Position numbers and translations under genes: made by a program. From Hermatobates lingyangjiaoensis (taxonomy: Eukaryota > Arthropoda > Insecta > Hemiptera > Hermatobatidae), in the NCBI GenBank assembly GCA_026182355.1, contig JAPFBL010000584.1:124001-188000 (forward strand): a stretch of 64,000 nt of DNA, in the 5' to 3' direction. Of this stretch, positions 33,685-43,601 are shown piece after piece (position 1 is the first letter of the stretch; the number at the start of each line of letters is the position of its first letter). The notes beneath the pieces were generated by a model. That model did no database searches. It was not told the DNA's origin and was given only the letters and a program-made list of their open reading frames with translations.

Positions 33685-33722
<38 letters not shown>
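33592..33722 (-). mobile_element. PLE pLTR fragment, family 1, with (TA)n
   Basis: Hammerhead-like motif at 33628-33670 (minus): GACU, CUGACGA, A, GACUG-CUUGUUA-UGGUU, GAAA, GAUC, UU, AGUC. Upstream it meets (TA)n at 33690-33722. Confidence 0.7.
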
Positions 33723-33727
<5 letters not shown>

Positions 33728-33869
33728 GAAATAAGTGTATATATATATATATATATAGGAAAAAGTATATACATAGATACACTTTTTCCTTGGAAATACT
33801 TGGAAATCCTTTGTCCGAAACGTACAAATATAGTTCAATGTAGAAAAAGAAACATAGAGAAATTAAAAG

Positions 33870-33990
33870 CACACACTTGCAGTCTCTAATTTTCGGTTTG
33901 AACTGTCTTCAGGAGAGATAAGACAGGGAAACCAAGCGCACTGGTTCAGAGACGGTTGGATAAAATTAGAGACTCTAAGTGTGTGCTATT
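33870..33990 (-). mobile_element. PLE pLTR fragment, family 4
   Basis: Hammerhead-like motif at 33884-33915 (minus): CUC, CUGAAGA, C, weak stem II, GAAA, AU, UA, GAG. The block AATTAGAGACT-AAGTGTGTG recurs inverted at 33963-33990. Confidence 0.6.
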
Positions 33991-34035
33991 AATGTCTCTC
34001 TTTATTTTTCAACATTCAACTATATATATATATAT

Positions 34036-34148
34036 AACCCCACTGGTTTTTGACTCTGACGAAGACCACTTGTTACGTTTGAAAGATCTTAGACTTGTTT
34101 TCCCATTTATATATATATATATATATTATATATATATATATATATAAA
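34036..34148 (+). mobile_element. PLE pLTR fragment, family 1, between (TA)n tracts
   Basis: Motif at 34052-34094: GACU, CUGACGA, A, GACC-ACUUGUUAC-GUUU, GAAA, GAUC, UU, AGAC. It ends TTTCCCATTTATATATA, a junction earlier in the tail than in other copies. Confidence 0.65.
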
Positions 34149-34224
34149 CTATTTGATCAAGAATAGCCAATCATATTCGAGATCCAGACCACTCATGCAG
34201 AATTCAATATAACTATATATATAG

Positions 34225-34340
34225 TCTACAACGTGCTTGGTCTCCCTTTCTCTTTTCTCCTGAAGACGGATTACCCGAAAATTTGAGTCTGTAAGTGTGT
34301 TTCCTTACTCTGTGTGTTACTCTTCTTGAATTTTGAACTC

Positions 34341-34373
<33 letters not shown>
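34225..34373 (+). mobile_element. PLE pLTR fragment, family 4, ending in (TA)n
   Basis: Hammerhead-like motif at 34257-34287: stem I CUC/GAG, CUGAAGA intact, extra C, GG-AUUA-CC stem II, GAAA, self-complementary AU, UU. The tail GTGTGTTACTCTTCTTGAAT ends in (TA)n at 34340-34373; its reverse complement begins the copy at 50271. Confidence 0.7.
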
Positions 34374-34378
<5 letters not shown>

Positions 34379-34498
34379 TTAATAGAACAAAGTATGTTAT
34401 GTTAATCATTTTAACCTTTTCATATTTTCTATAAATGTTTTTCATCTTCGCACCTCTTAGTTAATGCAACAGTTCTCCTTCGCTTGAAGTCTGATCGT

Positions 34499-34537
34499 CG
34501 CGAAACTTTCGACTCATCTCGAATCATCTTCAGGCTT
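34499..34537 (-). ncRNA. Hammerhead-like motif, family 11
   Basis: Minus strand: CUGAAGA intact, extra U, stem II GAUUC-GAGAU-GAGUC (5 bp with one G-U), GAAA, GUU, UC, with a 2-bp GC stem I. Confidence 0.5.
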
Positions 34538-35296
34538 GTATAACACTTGGACTTTTATCCATGTTTTAAAATATTTTAACTTGTTTTGAAAAAAATAATC
34601 TTGTTAGTTACTAGTTTTGTAAACAAATAAACAAAAATATTAAATATATTATATAATGTTTCTAGTAAGACAACCTCGAAATAAAACTGCTTGGGAAAAG
34701 AAATGGTCAAATAGTTTTAAGTAATTTTTAAAGTATATAGCAGTAAAACGGTCAAATAGCAACAGTCATAAGCAGACTAAATATAATAGCACATTTGAAA
34801 TTTAACTATTATAACATTATTATTTTGAAATGTAGTTTGAGTTGATCCATAGTTTGGTTTCTCCTTAAACTTATCGACCTGGTAAGCCTGTTACCTCGCA
34901 ACCTTTCAGGTGGACACCACCCTCTTAAACCTTGTGCACAATACTTATATGCCATTGCAGATATTTGGAGGCTATTTATGGTTGAAAGATCTTAGTTACG
35001 TTTCTGATTTTCTTGCTGTGGTTTAGACGTTTATAAGGTTGTATATTTTACATTTTGTTTTTGTTTCTTTAATATTTGTATCAATAAAAAAACAAAAATT
35101 CTTTAAAATTTCGTTTATTGCATTAGGGAATAGTATTTGAACTTTTATGCCAAGAGAACAATTCTCTTCGCATAGCATTCTATATGCATTAATTACATTA
35201 ATAAATAAATCCATTAATGTCATAAGAAAACCATCATCACGGAGATTTTAAATAAAATCGTGTGGATAGTATTAAAGGACAGTTAAGAAACTTCAA

Positions 35297-36360
35297 AAGT
35301 TTGGTGAAGCCTTGTCCACCATAGGGTTGGCAGGAACGTAAATACGAAGTTTGGTGAAGGCTGCCCACCTTAGGGTTGGCAGGAACGTAAATACGAAGTT
35401 TGGTGAAGGCTGCCCACCTTAGGGTTGGCAGGAACTTAAATATGAAGTTTGGTGAAGGCTGCCCACCTTAGGGTTGGCAGGAACGTAAATACGAAGTTTG
35501 GTGAAGGCTGCCCACCTTAGGGTTGGCAGGAACGTAGATACGAAGTTTGGTGAAGGCTGCCCACCTTAGGGTTGGCAGGAACTTAAATATGAAGTTTGGT
35601 GAAGGCTGCCCACCTTAGGGTTGGCAGGAACGTAAATACGAAGTTTGGTGAAGGCTGCCCACCTTAGGGTTGGCAGGAACTTAAATATGAAGTTTGGTGA
35701 AGGCTGCCCACCTTAGGGTTGGCAGGAACGTAAATACGAAGTTTGGTGAAGGCTGCCCACCTTAGGGTTGGCAGGAACGTAAATACGAAGTTTGGTGAAG
35801 GCTGCCCACCTTAGGGTTGGCAGGAACTTAAATATGAAGTTTGGTGAAGGCTGCCCACCTTAGGGTTGGCAGGAACGTAAATACGAAGTTTGGTGAAGGC
35901 TGCCCACCTTAGGGTTGGCAGGAACTTAAATATGAAGTTTGGTGAAGGCTGCCCACCTTAGGGTTGGCAGGAACGTAAATACGAAGTTTGGTGAAGGCTG
36001 CCCACCTTAGGGTTGGCAGGAACGTAAATACGAAGTTTGGTGAAGGCTGCCCACCTTAGGGTTGGCAGGAACTTAAATATGAAGTTTAATGAAGGCTGCC
36101 CACCTTAGGGTTGGCAGAACGAAATCGAATTTGTATATTATTGAGACGTAAATTGAATTTGGTGAAGGCTGCCCACCTTAGGGTTGGCAGGAACGTAAAT
36201 ACGAAGTTTGGTGAAGGCTGCCCACCTTAGGGTTGGCAGGAACTTAAATATGAAGTTTGGTGAAGGCTGCCCACCTTAGGGTTGGCAGGAACGTAAATAC
36301 GAAGTTTGGTGAAGGCTGCCCACCTTAGGGTTGGCAGGAACGTAAATACGAAGTTTGGTG
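35297..36360. repeat. 49-bp minisatellite with higher-order pattern
   Basis: About 21 tandem units of 49 bp containing GAAGTTTGGTGAAGGCTGCC and CACCTTAGGGTTGGCAGGAA. Two unit types differ at the end (CGTAAATAC or CTTAAATAT) and alternate roughly as A-A-B-A-B. One irregular segment at 36070-36165 interrupts the array. There are no unique spacers and no frame across the array, so it is neither CRISPR nor a coding repeat. Confidence 0.97.
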
Positions 36361-36674
36361 CCTTTTCTTTTCATTTTTTAGAATTTCACAGACCTATTTG
36401 CAAAACCTATTTTATCAAACTTACAGCATTTCAAAACGTTTAATGCCGTTATAAAACGTAATTTCAAAATTCATTTAGTTTTTTTTTTACATTTGAAAAT
36501 GATAGCAAATGAAAACTTTTCCTTAAAAACAATTTTTTTTTTATCTTGAGCAATATATATTAGATATGTACCTCACTGTCTATGTCTATGATATCATCAG
36601 GATTCAAGCTTAACAAAAAAAAGGTACTTAATGTATGAATGGATGTTAAACATAATGCACTTTGGTTCATAAAA

Positions 36675-36722
36675 GGATTTCACATAAACATGTGAAATAA
36701 CAATCAATCATCAAACCACAAC
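36675..36722 (-). mobile_element. PLE family 1 tail fragment
   Basis: GATTTCACATAAACATGTGA, then AATAACAATCAATCATCAAA and CCACAA: the family 1 tail without the hammerhead motif. Confidence 0.7.
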
Positions 36723-36929
36723 TTAATTCAATTATAATAATCTGTATTATGTTTGTCAGTAGTCGTGATTACTCTGTTATCATTATTAAATTATTACATA
36801 TTTAAGCTGCATTATCATAATATAATAAGAATTATTGTAAAACATTAAAGATTTTAATGCATGTAATGCCTTCTAGTGGAGCATGTTTTCCTCCAACAGT
36901 AAAGAAAAAAAATATGAAATGGAAAAACA

Positions 36930-37035
36930 AGACTACCCAACTGGGTGTTTGACTCTGACGAAGAACGCTTGTTACGGCTGAAAGATCTTAGTCTTCTTTT
37001 CCCATTTCATATTGTGATTTGATCATTGTTTGGTT
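36930..37035 (+). mobile_element. PLE pLTR fragment, family 1
   Basis: Motif at 36951-36993: GACU/AGUC, CUGACGA, A, stem II GAACG / CGGCU, GAAA, GAUC, UU. Followed by the family tail to TGATTTGATCATTG. No (TA)n at either side, unlike most copies. Confidence 0.7.
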
Positions 37036-37154
37036 TATAAGTTTTTACCCTAAAGATGGCCATAGATGAATGCAATATACAGCACAAATAAAAATGTTCA
37101 ACCAAATTAAACAGAGAGGCTATTACACAAGTATTGAACTTATTTACTCTGCTC

Positions 37155-37535
37155 AATTATTATGATTCAGTATGCATCTTCAGAGAAAGCACTAAAAAAA
37201 AAAAATTGAGTTTTACTGTATGCATCTTCAGAAAAAGCAATAATAATGAAATTTGGGTTCTCTGTATGCATCTTCAGAGAAAGCACAAATAATGAAAATG
37301 AGGTTTTCCTCTGTATGCATCTTCAGAGAAAGCACTAATAATGAAATTGAAGTTTCCTGTATGCATCTTCAGAGGAAGTACTAATAATGAAATTGAAGTT
37401 TTCTATGTGCATCTTCAGAGAAAGGACTAATAATGAAATTGAAGTTTTCTGTATGCATCTTCAGAGAAAGCACTAATAATGAAATTGAGGTTTTCTGTAT
37501 GCATTTTCAGAGAAAGCACTAATAATGACATTGAT
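37155..37535 (+). repeat. 46-bp tandem repeat, about 8 units
   Basis: Unit TGTATGCATCTTCAGAGAAA plus GCACTAATAATGAAATTGAG and GTTTTC; units diverge by point changes and small indels. Non-coding. Confidence 0.95.
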
Positions 37536-39440
37536 GAAATTTTTCTTCACTAACAATGAATGAAATTGAGGTTTTCTGAGTCCAACAATTAAAGAAAGCA
37601 TGAACTGTAATCAATTGAAGGTTTTAATGAGTAGGTTATTTTGCTTAATTGATGCTTAAGAGTATGAGTTTACTTACAATGGCAAAATCATTGATCTTTG
37701 TTAGCCTAAGAGCCAAGGTCGGTTGTATAAACATGAGAAGGCAGGTTGAAAGGGAAGAAAGAGAGTTTTGTCTGATGTTTTCAACCGCATTATAGAAATG
37801 TAATTTATCTGAGAGGCTTTAGTTATGTTAAAAGAATTGCCGTCTGCAGCCAAACAGGTTGTAGGCAGTGTTGAATTAAACATAGAACGTTGGAAGAGAT
37901 TGCTTCTGTTCTCATGAATACGGGTAGACTAATACTTGAGGCTCCCTCCTTATCCTAAACCACTTGCTTCTCTTCGACATTTTTCTTGATTCAAGTAAAA
38001 GATTTAGCATTTCCAAAGCAAATATCCCTAGTTTATAATAACTTAATCATAAAACAGACATATTTATATAGATGACTGAAATAGACAGCTCAAATAGTTG
38101 AACACAGGTTGGGTATTTGAAGAAATTAATTTTTTTTTATTATTTTCGAAGTTTTCTCTTACCAAAATAGCTGTAATTTTGTCTTTTCAGTTTGAATAGA
38201 ATGCATATAAAATACAATTCACACAGAAATTGTCTTTCAGGTTCAAAAGTTCAAAAAAACTGTTTGCCAATGATGATAAACAAACTTTCACAGAACTCTT
38301 GCTTTCCTCGATAGGAATATAAAAATATCATACATAATTATAAGTAAAAATAACTTAAATACTAACAGTTTAGATGTTACCTAATAATATTTAATTCTAC
38401 CTAGTAATATTTTCGACCCCAATATTTCCACATCATATTTTTTATCTATTTCAACTTTTCTAGATTTAAACGCAGACGTGATCTAAAAACTCCTTCATAT
38501 AAAGTTTGATTTATGGATATTAAATACAAAAATTACATTTTTTTAATAATGTTAATTCATCAGTTTTCCTTAACGAAATCTCAGTTAATTCAATTATTCG
38601 TAAACAATGCTGTTCTTATATTAATTAAATGAAGTATTTCTGCAATTAGGAAACAACCCCCCAAAAAAAAAGTTTAATTTGTCTGAAGAGAGGACAGTTT
38701 AAGTAATTTCACGGTTCTTTGTGCGTAATAATTAATAAAGGGCTGTTGGTGAATTAGATGAAATCTGGTTTTGACAAGCAGTCGAGGATCAGCCTGTGAG
38801 GGAGGTCCTTGTTCAAACCGGTCTCATTGAGAAAGCCCGGCTACCACTCGCGTCTCTAGTAATTAAACTCACCTTTTACCAACTCCACTAGTGTTTTCAG
38901 TCTTCTTTATGCTTGCAAGTAAATTATTCAATGAACAAGGTCACATGCTATAGAGTTAAACAGGTGTTAGCCAAATCTAACTGCAAAATCAACAGTGCAA
39001 TCTTTTTTATTTTTAGATAATCATATTGCAATTGAATACATTAAAAAAAAAAGTTTGATCCAATTTAAGTTCATTTTAAAAATGTTTCAACTTGAGTAAT
39101 GTCTTGTTTCAATGTGTGTGTTTTCCCCACGGGCAGTATCCCTGCCATGAGGGAGTTTATTCCACCAGTACATTCCGCTTAAACCAATAATAATAATTAA
39201 ATATTATTATTATTAAATATAATTAAATATTAATTATTAATAATAATTAAACCAATAATAATAATAATTCCGCATACATAATAATAAATTTTGTTATTTT
39301 GAATAAAATACAGTTAAAACGAAGGTAACACAGAGAGAGACACACGAATAACTCATTTCTATTTTGTTAATATTATAGTTACAATTCTTTTTACGAATTA
39401 TTTTCATAATTTGTGTGGGTGTGTGTATGTGTGTGTGTTT

Positions 39441-39442
<2 letters not shown>

Positions 39443-39530
<88 letters not shown>
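39443..39530. repeat. Compound (TC)n-(GT)n microsatellite
   Basis: About 45 bp of TC followed by CTCTCTCTCTGTGTGTG and 28 bp of GT; further GT/TTTG-rich sequence continues to about 39650. Long frames on both strands here are low-complexity artefacts. Confidence 0.98.
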
Positions 39531-39531
<1 letters not shown>

Positions 39532-40217
39532 TGTGTATGTGTATTTGTCTGTGTGTGTTTGTTTGTTTGTTTGTTTGAGTGTTTGTTTGTGTTTGTGCTT
39601 GTGATTTTGTGTTTTTGTGCGTGCGTGTGTGTGTGTGCATGTGTGTTTGGTTGTGTATACATACGTAGAGAGTATTATATGTGTTCTTTTATACAATATT
39701 ACGTGACTACAAAATTTCATGAAATTTGTCATACAACCTTATCAAAACAGGAATTATAATATTTTTACTTATAGTTTTAAAAAATCAATATATTTAATTT
39801 CGAACTAGTAATTGGCATTAGTTGAAAAATGTGAATAACTTTCTATAAACATACAAGTAAGAATTTTTTTTAAAAAAAAAGTTTGCAATCGTAAACAAAT
39901 ATTACTTAAGTTCGACCGTTTTAAGAAAAGACTAAACAATACATCACACAAACATATGTAAAAGTAATAGAACCGATGTATTGTTGATAGAGTCAAAATG
40001 ACGATTATAATGCTAAAATAATAAGATGAATGTATGCCGACATGTTAGATGTTTGCAGTGATTGGTTAGCTTGTTCTTAATACTACGTACCTGTTAATTA
40101 CTATAATCAGCTTTGTAGGCGTTGCTCGCTTTGACCTGACGACTTTCAAACTAATGATATTTCAGTTAACTAATACATTTAATTTATTGATTAGAAATTC
40201 ATTTCTCTTTTAGATGT

Positions 40218-40253
40218 AACCTGAAGCTGATCACTAGTGTTCGAAATGCATTC
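40218..40253 (+). ncRNA. Hammerhead-like motif, family 8 (degraded)
   Basis: AAC, CUGAAGC, U, GAUCAC-UA-GUGUUC stem II, GAAA, self-complementary UGCA, UU. A9 is C and stem I does not pair well. Confidence 0.4.
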
Positions 40254-40701
40254 ATACTGTGCTTTCATAAACCTTATTTGTATGAAGAATAACTTCTTTA
40301 ACTATCACCAACAACCAACGAGATTTTCCGTGCATTGATGCACGTTGGGGTCAGGCAGTTCCAAGCCAGAGGCTTTCACCTGCTTGTTTATTTGTTCTAC
40401 TTTAATTGTTCAGGTCTGTACTATCACATAACTCATGTGTTTATAGTAGGCAGCTTGAATATACACATGTACACAATTTTTGAAGTAAACATTTTTAATG
40501 CTTGGTTATTAATTGGAAATAAATATTTAACATAACTTTATAATAAAATATATTATAAATCTCTATTTAATTTCCATTAGATGGTTTTTTTAAACAAAAT
40601 ATATTCGTAAATATGCTTGCTTTCTATAAATTCTTAAACAAGTGAATTTGATTTTTAAAACTGATAGACAATGCTCCTATGGAATAATAAGGTCTATTAT
40701 T

Positions 40702-41023
40702 GGGGGCCAGGCTAGCTCAGTGGTTACGTGCTCGCCTCTGGACTGATAAGACCAGGGTTCAATCCTCACCTGGCCCTCGATTTATTCACGCGGGAGATGA
40801 ATAAATCTGAGCACGTCGTCTCTCGGAGAAGGACGTTAAACCGTCGGTCCCGAGCCTGTACGATGTCAAGGTACTCGTTAAAAATCCCTACTCTAAATAC
40901 ATTTGAGTTAGGCAAAATTTAGGACTCCCACTGTAGAATCAATCTTCCATTGTGTGGTATCACATAGGGCCAATCCTTGGCCTACGTGTGTTCCCTTGTG
41001 GGACTGCGACTGCAACCTAACCT
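40702..41023 (+). mobile_element. tRNA-derived SINE with 13-bp target duplication
   Basis: Head GGGCCAGGCTAGCTCAGTGG carries a Pol III A-box (TAGCTCAGTGG); GGTTCAATCC is the B-box; GGCCAGG and CCTGGCC would form an acceptor stem. The body includes GTCGTCTCTCGGAGAAGGAC and GAGTTAGGCAAAATTTAGG; the tail is CAACCTAACCT. Flanked by AAGGTCTATTATT (40689-40701) and AAGGCCTATTATT (41024-41036). No protein coding; mobilised presumably by a partner LINE. Confidence 0.9.
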
Positions 41024-42106
41024 AAGGCCTATTATTTCCCCAGTGTTTTAGTTGATTACTGAGGCAACCCCGAAGGAATCAATGCTAATGAATCCGGAAA
41101 ATAGAAAAGACTCTATATAATAATAATGATACATATACACATTGACTACTGCTCCTCGGCTGTATTGAGAAAAAGGGTAGGAAGGAAAAGAGGCAATGAC
41201 TCACTTCACTATCACCCTGTCTTGAAACAGTTAAGTCTCTAACAATAAACTGAAATTACCAATACGCATTACAATAAAAAATGTTATGGATAAGTTTTAC
41301 AATTCAAATTCAACTTGCGTATAAGCCAAATTTTTAATTCTATTGTTAACTTATAAACTGATTGCTGAGAAACAATAATAGTATTAATCGGAAAGATTAA
41401 AGCGTTACCACATTTAAAGTATTTAAAAAAAGAAGTTTTTGACCTATGACGTCATCAATCAATACTGATGTTAACTTATTTATTTTAAAACATAATATCT
41501 CTTTTATCGTCATGCTGTTCTGGAAATGTTGTCCAATAATTCTCAGATTACGAATTCAGAGAACAGAGGGTTTAATGAAATATCAGCTCAAACATGTACT
41601 TTAGTAATAGTAATTAAAAATAGTTGTTAAATTCTATGAAAAGATCACGACTAACAACTAAAACTCAATAAGTGATTTCAGTAACAATATGATGATAAGG
41701 AAATAATTTCCTAGGAAAATAGATAAAATAGGCATTAAAAGGAGAAATAGATCAGTGGTAGTCTGAAAGTAACTTTATCACCAGTAAACCTTTAATCTTA
41801 TGATATGGCTTAACTAACCTCTGTGGCACTGATAAATGCTATTGTATTGAAAACTGCGATGTTTCGAGTTCCACTCGACCAGCATTGAGTTGAGAACTGA
41901 CTTTATAAATAAGTGGGCACAGACACTTACGAACCTAACTATTCGCGTACATAAACAGATTACATTTCGAAATAGGGATTTCTATATGTCAAAAAACTCG
42001 AAAAACAATTGTTTTGATCATGGTAGTATTGTTGTTTTGTAGTAATAGTGGAAAATAGATTAATAATAATTAGCTTTCAAACAAACAGGTTTTATGTAAA
42101 AACAAT

Positions 42107-42145
42107 AACAACCCATTTCAAACGCTTATTGTTCTTTTTCAGGTT
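42107..42145 (-). ncRNA. Hammerhead-like remnant, family 8
   Basis: Minus strand: GUAAC, CUGAAAA, then a weakened stem II and a mutated UGAAAUGGGUU. Recognisable only by comparison with 30871 and 47343. Confidence 0.35.
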
Positions 42146-42176
42146 ACATGAACTACACGCGTTACGACAGAGGCTG

Positions 42177-42488
42177 GGGTCTAGGCTAGCTCAGTGGTTA
42201 CGTGCTCGCCTCTAACTGAAGGACCGGGGTTCGATTCCTATCTGGCCCTCGATTTATTCATGTCGCAGATGAATGATTCTGAGCACGTCGTCCCTCGGAG
42301 AAGGACTTTAAACTGTCGGTCCCGAGCCTCTACGATGTCAACGTACTCATAAAAGATCCCTACTCTAAATACACTTGAGTTACACAAAATTTAGGATTCC
42401 CACTGTAGAATCAATCTTCATTGTGTGGTATCACAAAGGGCCAATGTGTGTTCCCTTGTGGGACTACCACTGCAACCTAACCTAACCT
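42177..42488 (+). mobile_element. tRNA-derived SINE with target duplication
   Basis: Same family as 40702, with a textbook B-box GGTTCGATTCC. Tail CAACCTAACCTAACCT. Flanked by ACGACAGAGGCTG (42164-42176) and ACAACAGAAGCTG (42489-42501). Confidence 0.88.
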
Positions 42489-42644
42489 ACAACAGAAGCT
42501 GAGTGTAAACACTCAGGTTTTAAAAATCAGCCTTTCTTCTACAACAGAAGCTGAGTGTAAACACTCAGGTTTTAAAAATCAGCCTTTCTTCTACAACAGA
42601 AGCTGAGTGTAAACACTCAGGTTTTAAAAATCAGCCTTTCTTCT
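42487..42644 (+). repeat. 52-bp unit repeated three times
   Basis: CTACAACAGAAGCTGAGTGT plus AAACACTCAGGTTTTAAAAA and TCAGCCTTTCTT occurs three times with virtually no difference. GAGTGTAAACACTC inside is a perfect hairpin. Confidence 0.97.
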
Positions 42645-42667
42645 CTCACCACTCCGATAACAGAGGT

Positions 42668-42706
42668 AACCTGAAGACTAACACCAAGTGTTCAAAACGC
42701 GTTGTT
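42668..42706 (+). ncRNA. Hammerhead-like motif, family 8
   Basis: Stem I AAC/GUU, CUGAAGA intact, extra C, stem II AACAC-CAA-GUGUU, then AAAA in place of GAAA, self-complementary CGCG, UU. The G12 change should inactivate it. Confidence 0.5.
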
Positions 42707-42840
42707 GCATTTCCTTGTTATTCCTTTAACTTTCCCATTATTGTATATACATACAATAACTGATTCTCATCTAATGAAATAAATCTATTGTAAACATTAG
42801 TAGCATTGCTCAGTTCAAACTAACGATGATGTTCTTGAAG

Positions 42841-43172
42841 TTAGGTTAGGTTAGGTTAGGTTGCAGTGGCAGTTGCACAAGGGAACAAACGTAGGCCGAG
42901 CATTGGCCCTTTGTGATACCACACAATGAAGATTGATTCTACAGTGGGAGTACTAAATTTTGCCTAACTCAAATTTATTTAGAGTAGGGATCTTTAACGA
43001 GTACCTGACATCGTACAGGCTCAGGACCGACGGTTTAACGTCCTTCTCCGAGGGACGACGCGCTCAGATTTATTCACCTCCCGTGTGAATAAATCGAGGG
43101 CCAGGTGAGGATCGAACCCCGGTCCTATCAGTTCAGAGGCAAGCACGTAACCACTGAGCTAGCCTGGCCCCC
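42841..43172 (-). mobile_element. tRNA-derived SINE, minus strand, with perfect 12-bp target duplication
   Basis: Reverse complement of the same family: four TTAGG units (the tail) at 42841-42861, then body and tRNA-like head ending in the acceptor-stem region. Flanked by ATGTTCTTGAAG at 42829-42840 and 43173-43184. Head boxes intact. It shares orientation with VMAT and lies about 130 bp inside intron 1 from the exon 1 donor. Apparently one of the youngest insertions here. Confidence 0.92.
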
Positions 43173-43301
43173 ATGTTCTTGAAGTTATTTCGACAACTTT
43201 TTTGTAATTTTTAGTTGACTGTCCAAACATAAAATACTTTTGATATGTAATCGTAGAATAGTTGACTAGTAAGATTATATGTGATGAAAGAGAGTACTTA
43301 C

Positions 43302-43434
43302 CAACAGTGGTGAGCAACATGTTGTCCAGCAGGAGAGCAATAGCGACGATGAAGAGAACGAGCCGCCTGGACTCCCTGCACCTGTGGAGCCAGTGGCGGA
43401 ACAGTCCCCCCAGAGAGGGAGCGTCTTCCGCCAT
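43302..43434 (-). CDS. VMAT exon 1 (start codon, residues 1-44, TM1)
   Basis: Encodes an N-terminus beginning MAEDAPSLGG, a basic stretch (HRCRESRR) and TM1 with the motif LLLDNMLLTTV, aligning with LLLDNMLLTVV of vertebrate VMATs; Asp37 is the conserved TM1 aspartate. The start at 43434 is the first in-frame ATG and has a strong context (A at -3, G at +4). The frame is also open for 12 bases upstream to a possible splice acceptor AG at 43447-43448, so a non-coding first exon upstream is likely, as in vertebrate SLC18A2. The donor is G|GTAAGT at 43301; phase 1. The exon is GC-rich compared with its flanks. A SINE ends only about 130 bp downstream in intron 1. Confidence 0.95.
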
Positions 43435-43601
43435 TCTACTAGCCACCTGTCAACAACATGTCCCACATTCAAATTCTAACAAACAACAACAACAACAACT
43501 ATTTACAAAGTTCAAACTAAATATATAAATAAAAACACTTTGTCTCTGCATTGCTTAAAACTGACTCATTTCGAGTTATTTTTATGTTTTATTCATTAGA
43601 G

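Larger units (their letters stand above)
28659..43301 (-). other. VMAT intron 1 (14.6 kb)
   Basis: The main repeat trap of the gene: pogo/Tigger-like remnant, inverted repeats, PLE fragments, minisatellites, microsatellites, SINEs. Stretches 31000-32100, 32280-32580, 32830-33290, 37560-38740, 38890-39430, 39760-40210, 40260-40700 and 41040-41850 are AT-rich without any feature I can support. Confidence 0.7.
1801..43434 (-). other. VMAT gene (SLC18A-type vesicular monoamine transporter), 10 coding exons, 3' end missing
   Basis: Proton-coupled antiporter of the major facilitator superfamily (DHA1/SLC18) that loads monoamines into synaptic or secretory vesicles. The ten exons below splice with matching phases (1,1,2,1,1,1,1,2,0, then 1) into 420 residues running from a short cytosolic N-terminus to the end of TM11. 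Residues known to matter in mammalian VMAT2 have counterparts: Asp37 in TM1, Lys124 in TM2 (FASK), Arg203 (ERGN), Asp384 ([10 protein letters not shown]10) and Asp411 (AIGDVAF, TM11). MVDSSMMP and SYLIGTN favour VMAT over the vesicular acetylcholine transporter, which has different residues there. All introns are GT-AG. No exon for the last part of the protein (roughly 75 residues in vertebrate VMAT2) is visible in 1-1800, so it should lie beyond the window. Introns range from 103 bp to 14.6 kb and are repeat-filled. Confidence 0.95.

Noticed and set aside
35297..36360. Possible CRISPR-like array
   Set aside because: Units are contiguous with no unique spacers and the context is an animal intron; it is a minisatellite.
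38740..38880. Second SINE family (GTTCAAACC box)
   Set aside because: Only a B-box-like word in a single-copy context, with no A-box or tail.
39391..39759. Long open frames on both strands over the microsatellite
   Set aside because: They are Ser-Leu, Arg-Glu or Cys-Val runs produced by (TC)n and (GT)n; no conserved domain.
40702..40775. Functional tRNA gene
   Set aside because: A- and B-boxes are present but the sequence continues into a 320-bp body with target duplications and several dispersed copies: a SINE head, not a tRNA.
41860..41920. Another hammerhead on the minus strand (GAGU-GGA-ACUC, GAAA, CAUC)
   Set aside because: Stem II and GAAA are visible, but the core before stem II is UGGUC rather than CUGANGA and the stem I fit depends on shifting; too weak to list.
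42841..42861. Interstitial telomere repeat
   Set aside because: The four TTAGG units are the tail of a SINE with a target duplication directly beside them.
1801..43434. Gene as vesicular acetylcholine transporter
   Set aside because: MVDSSMMP in TM10 and SYLIGTN in TM8 match VMAT; there is also no cholinergic locus arrangement.
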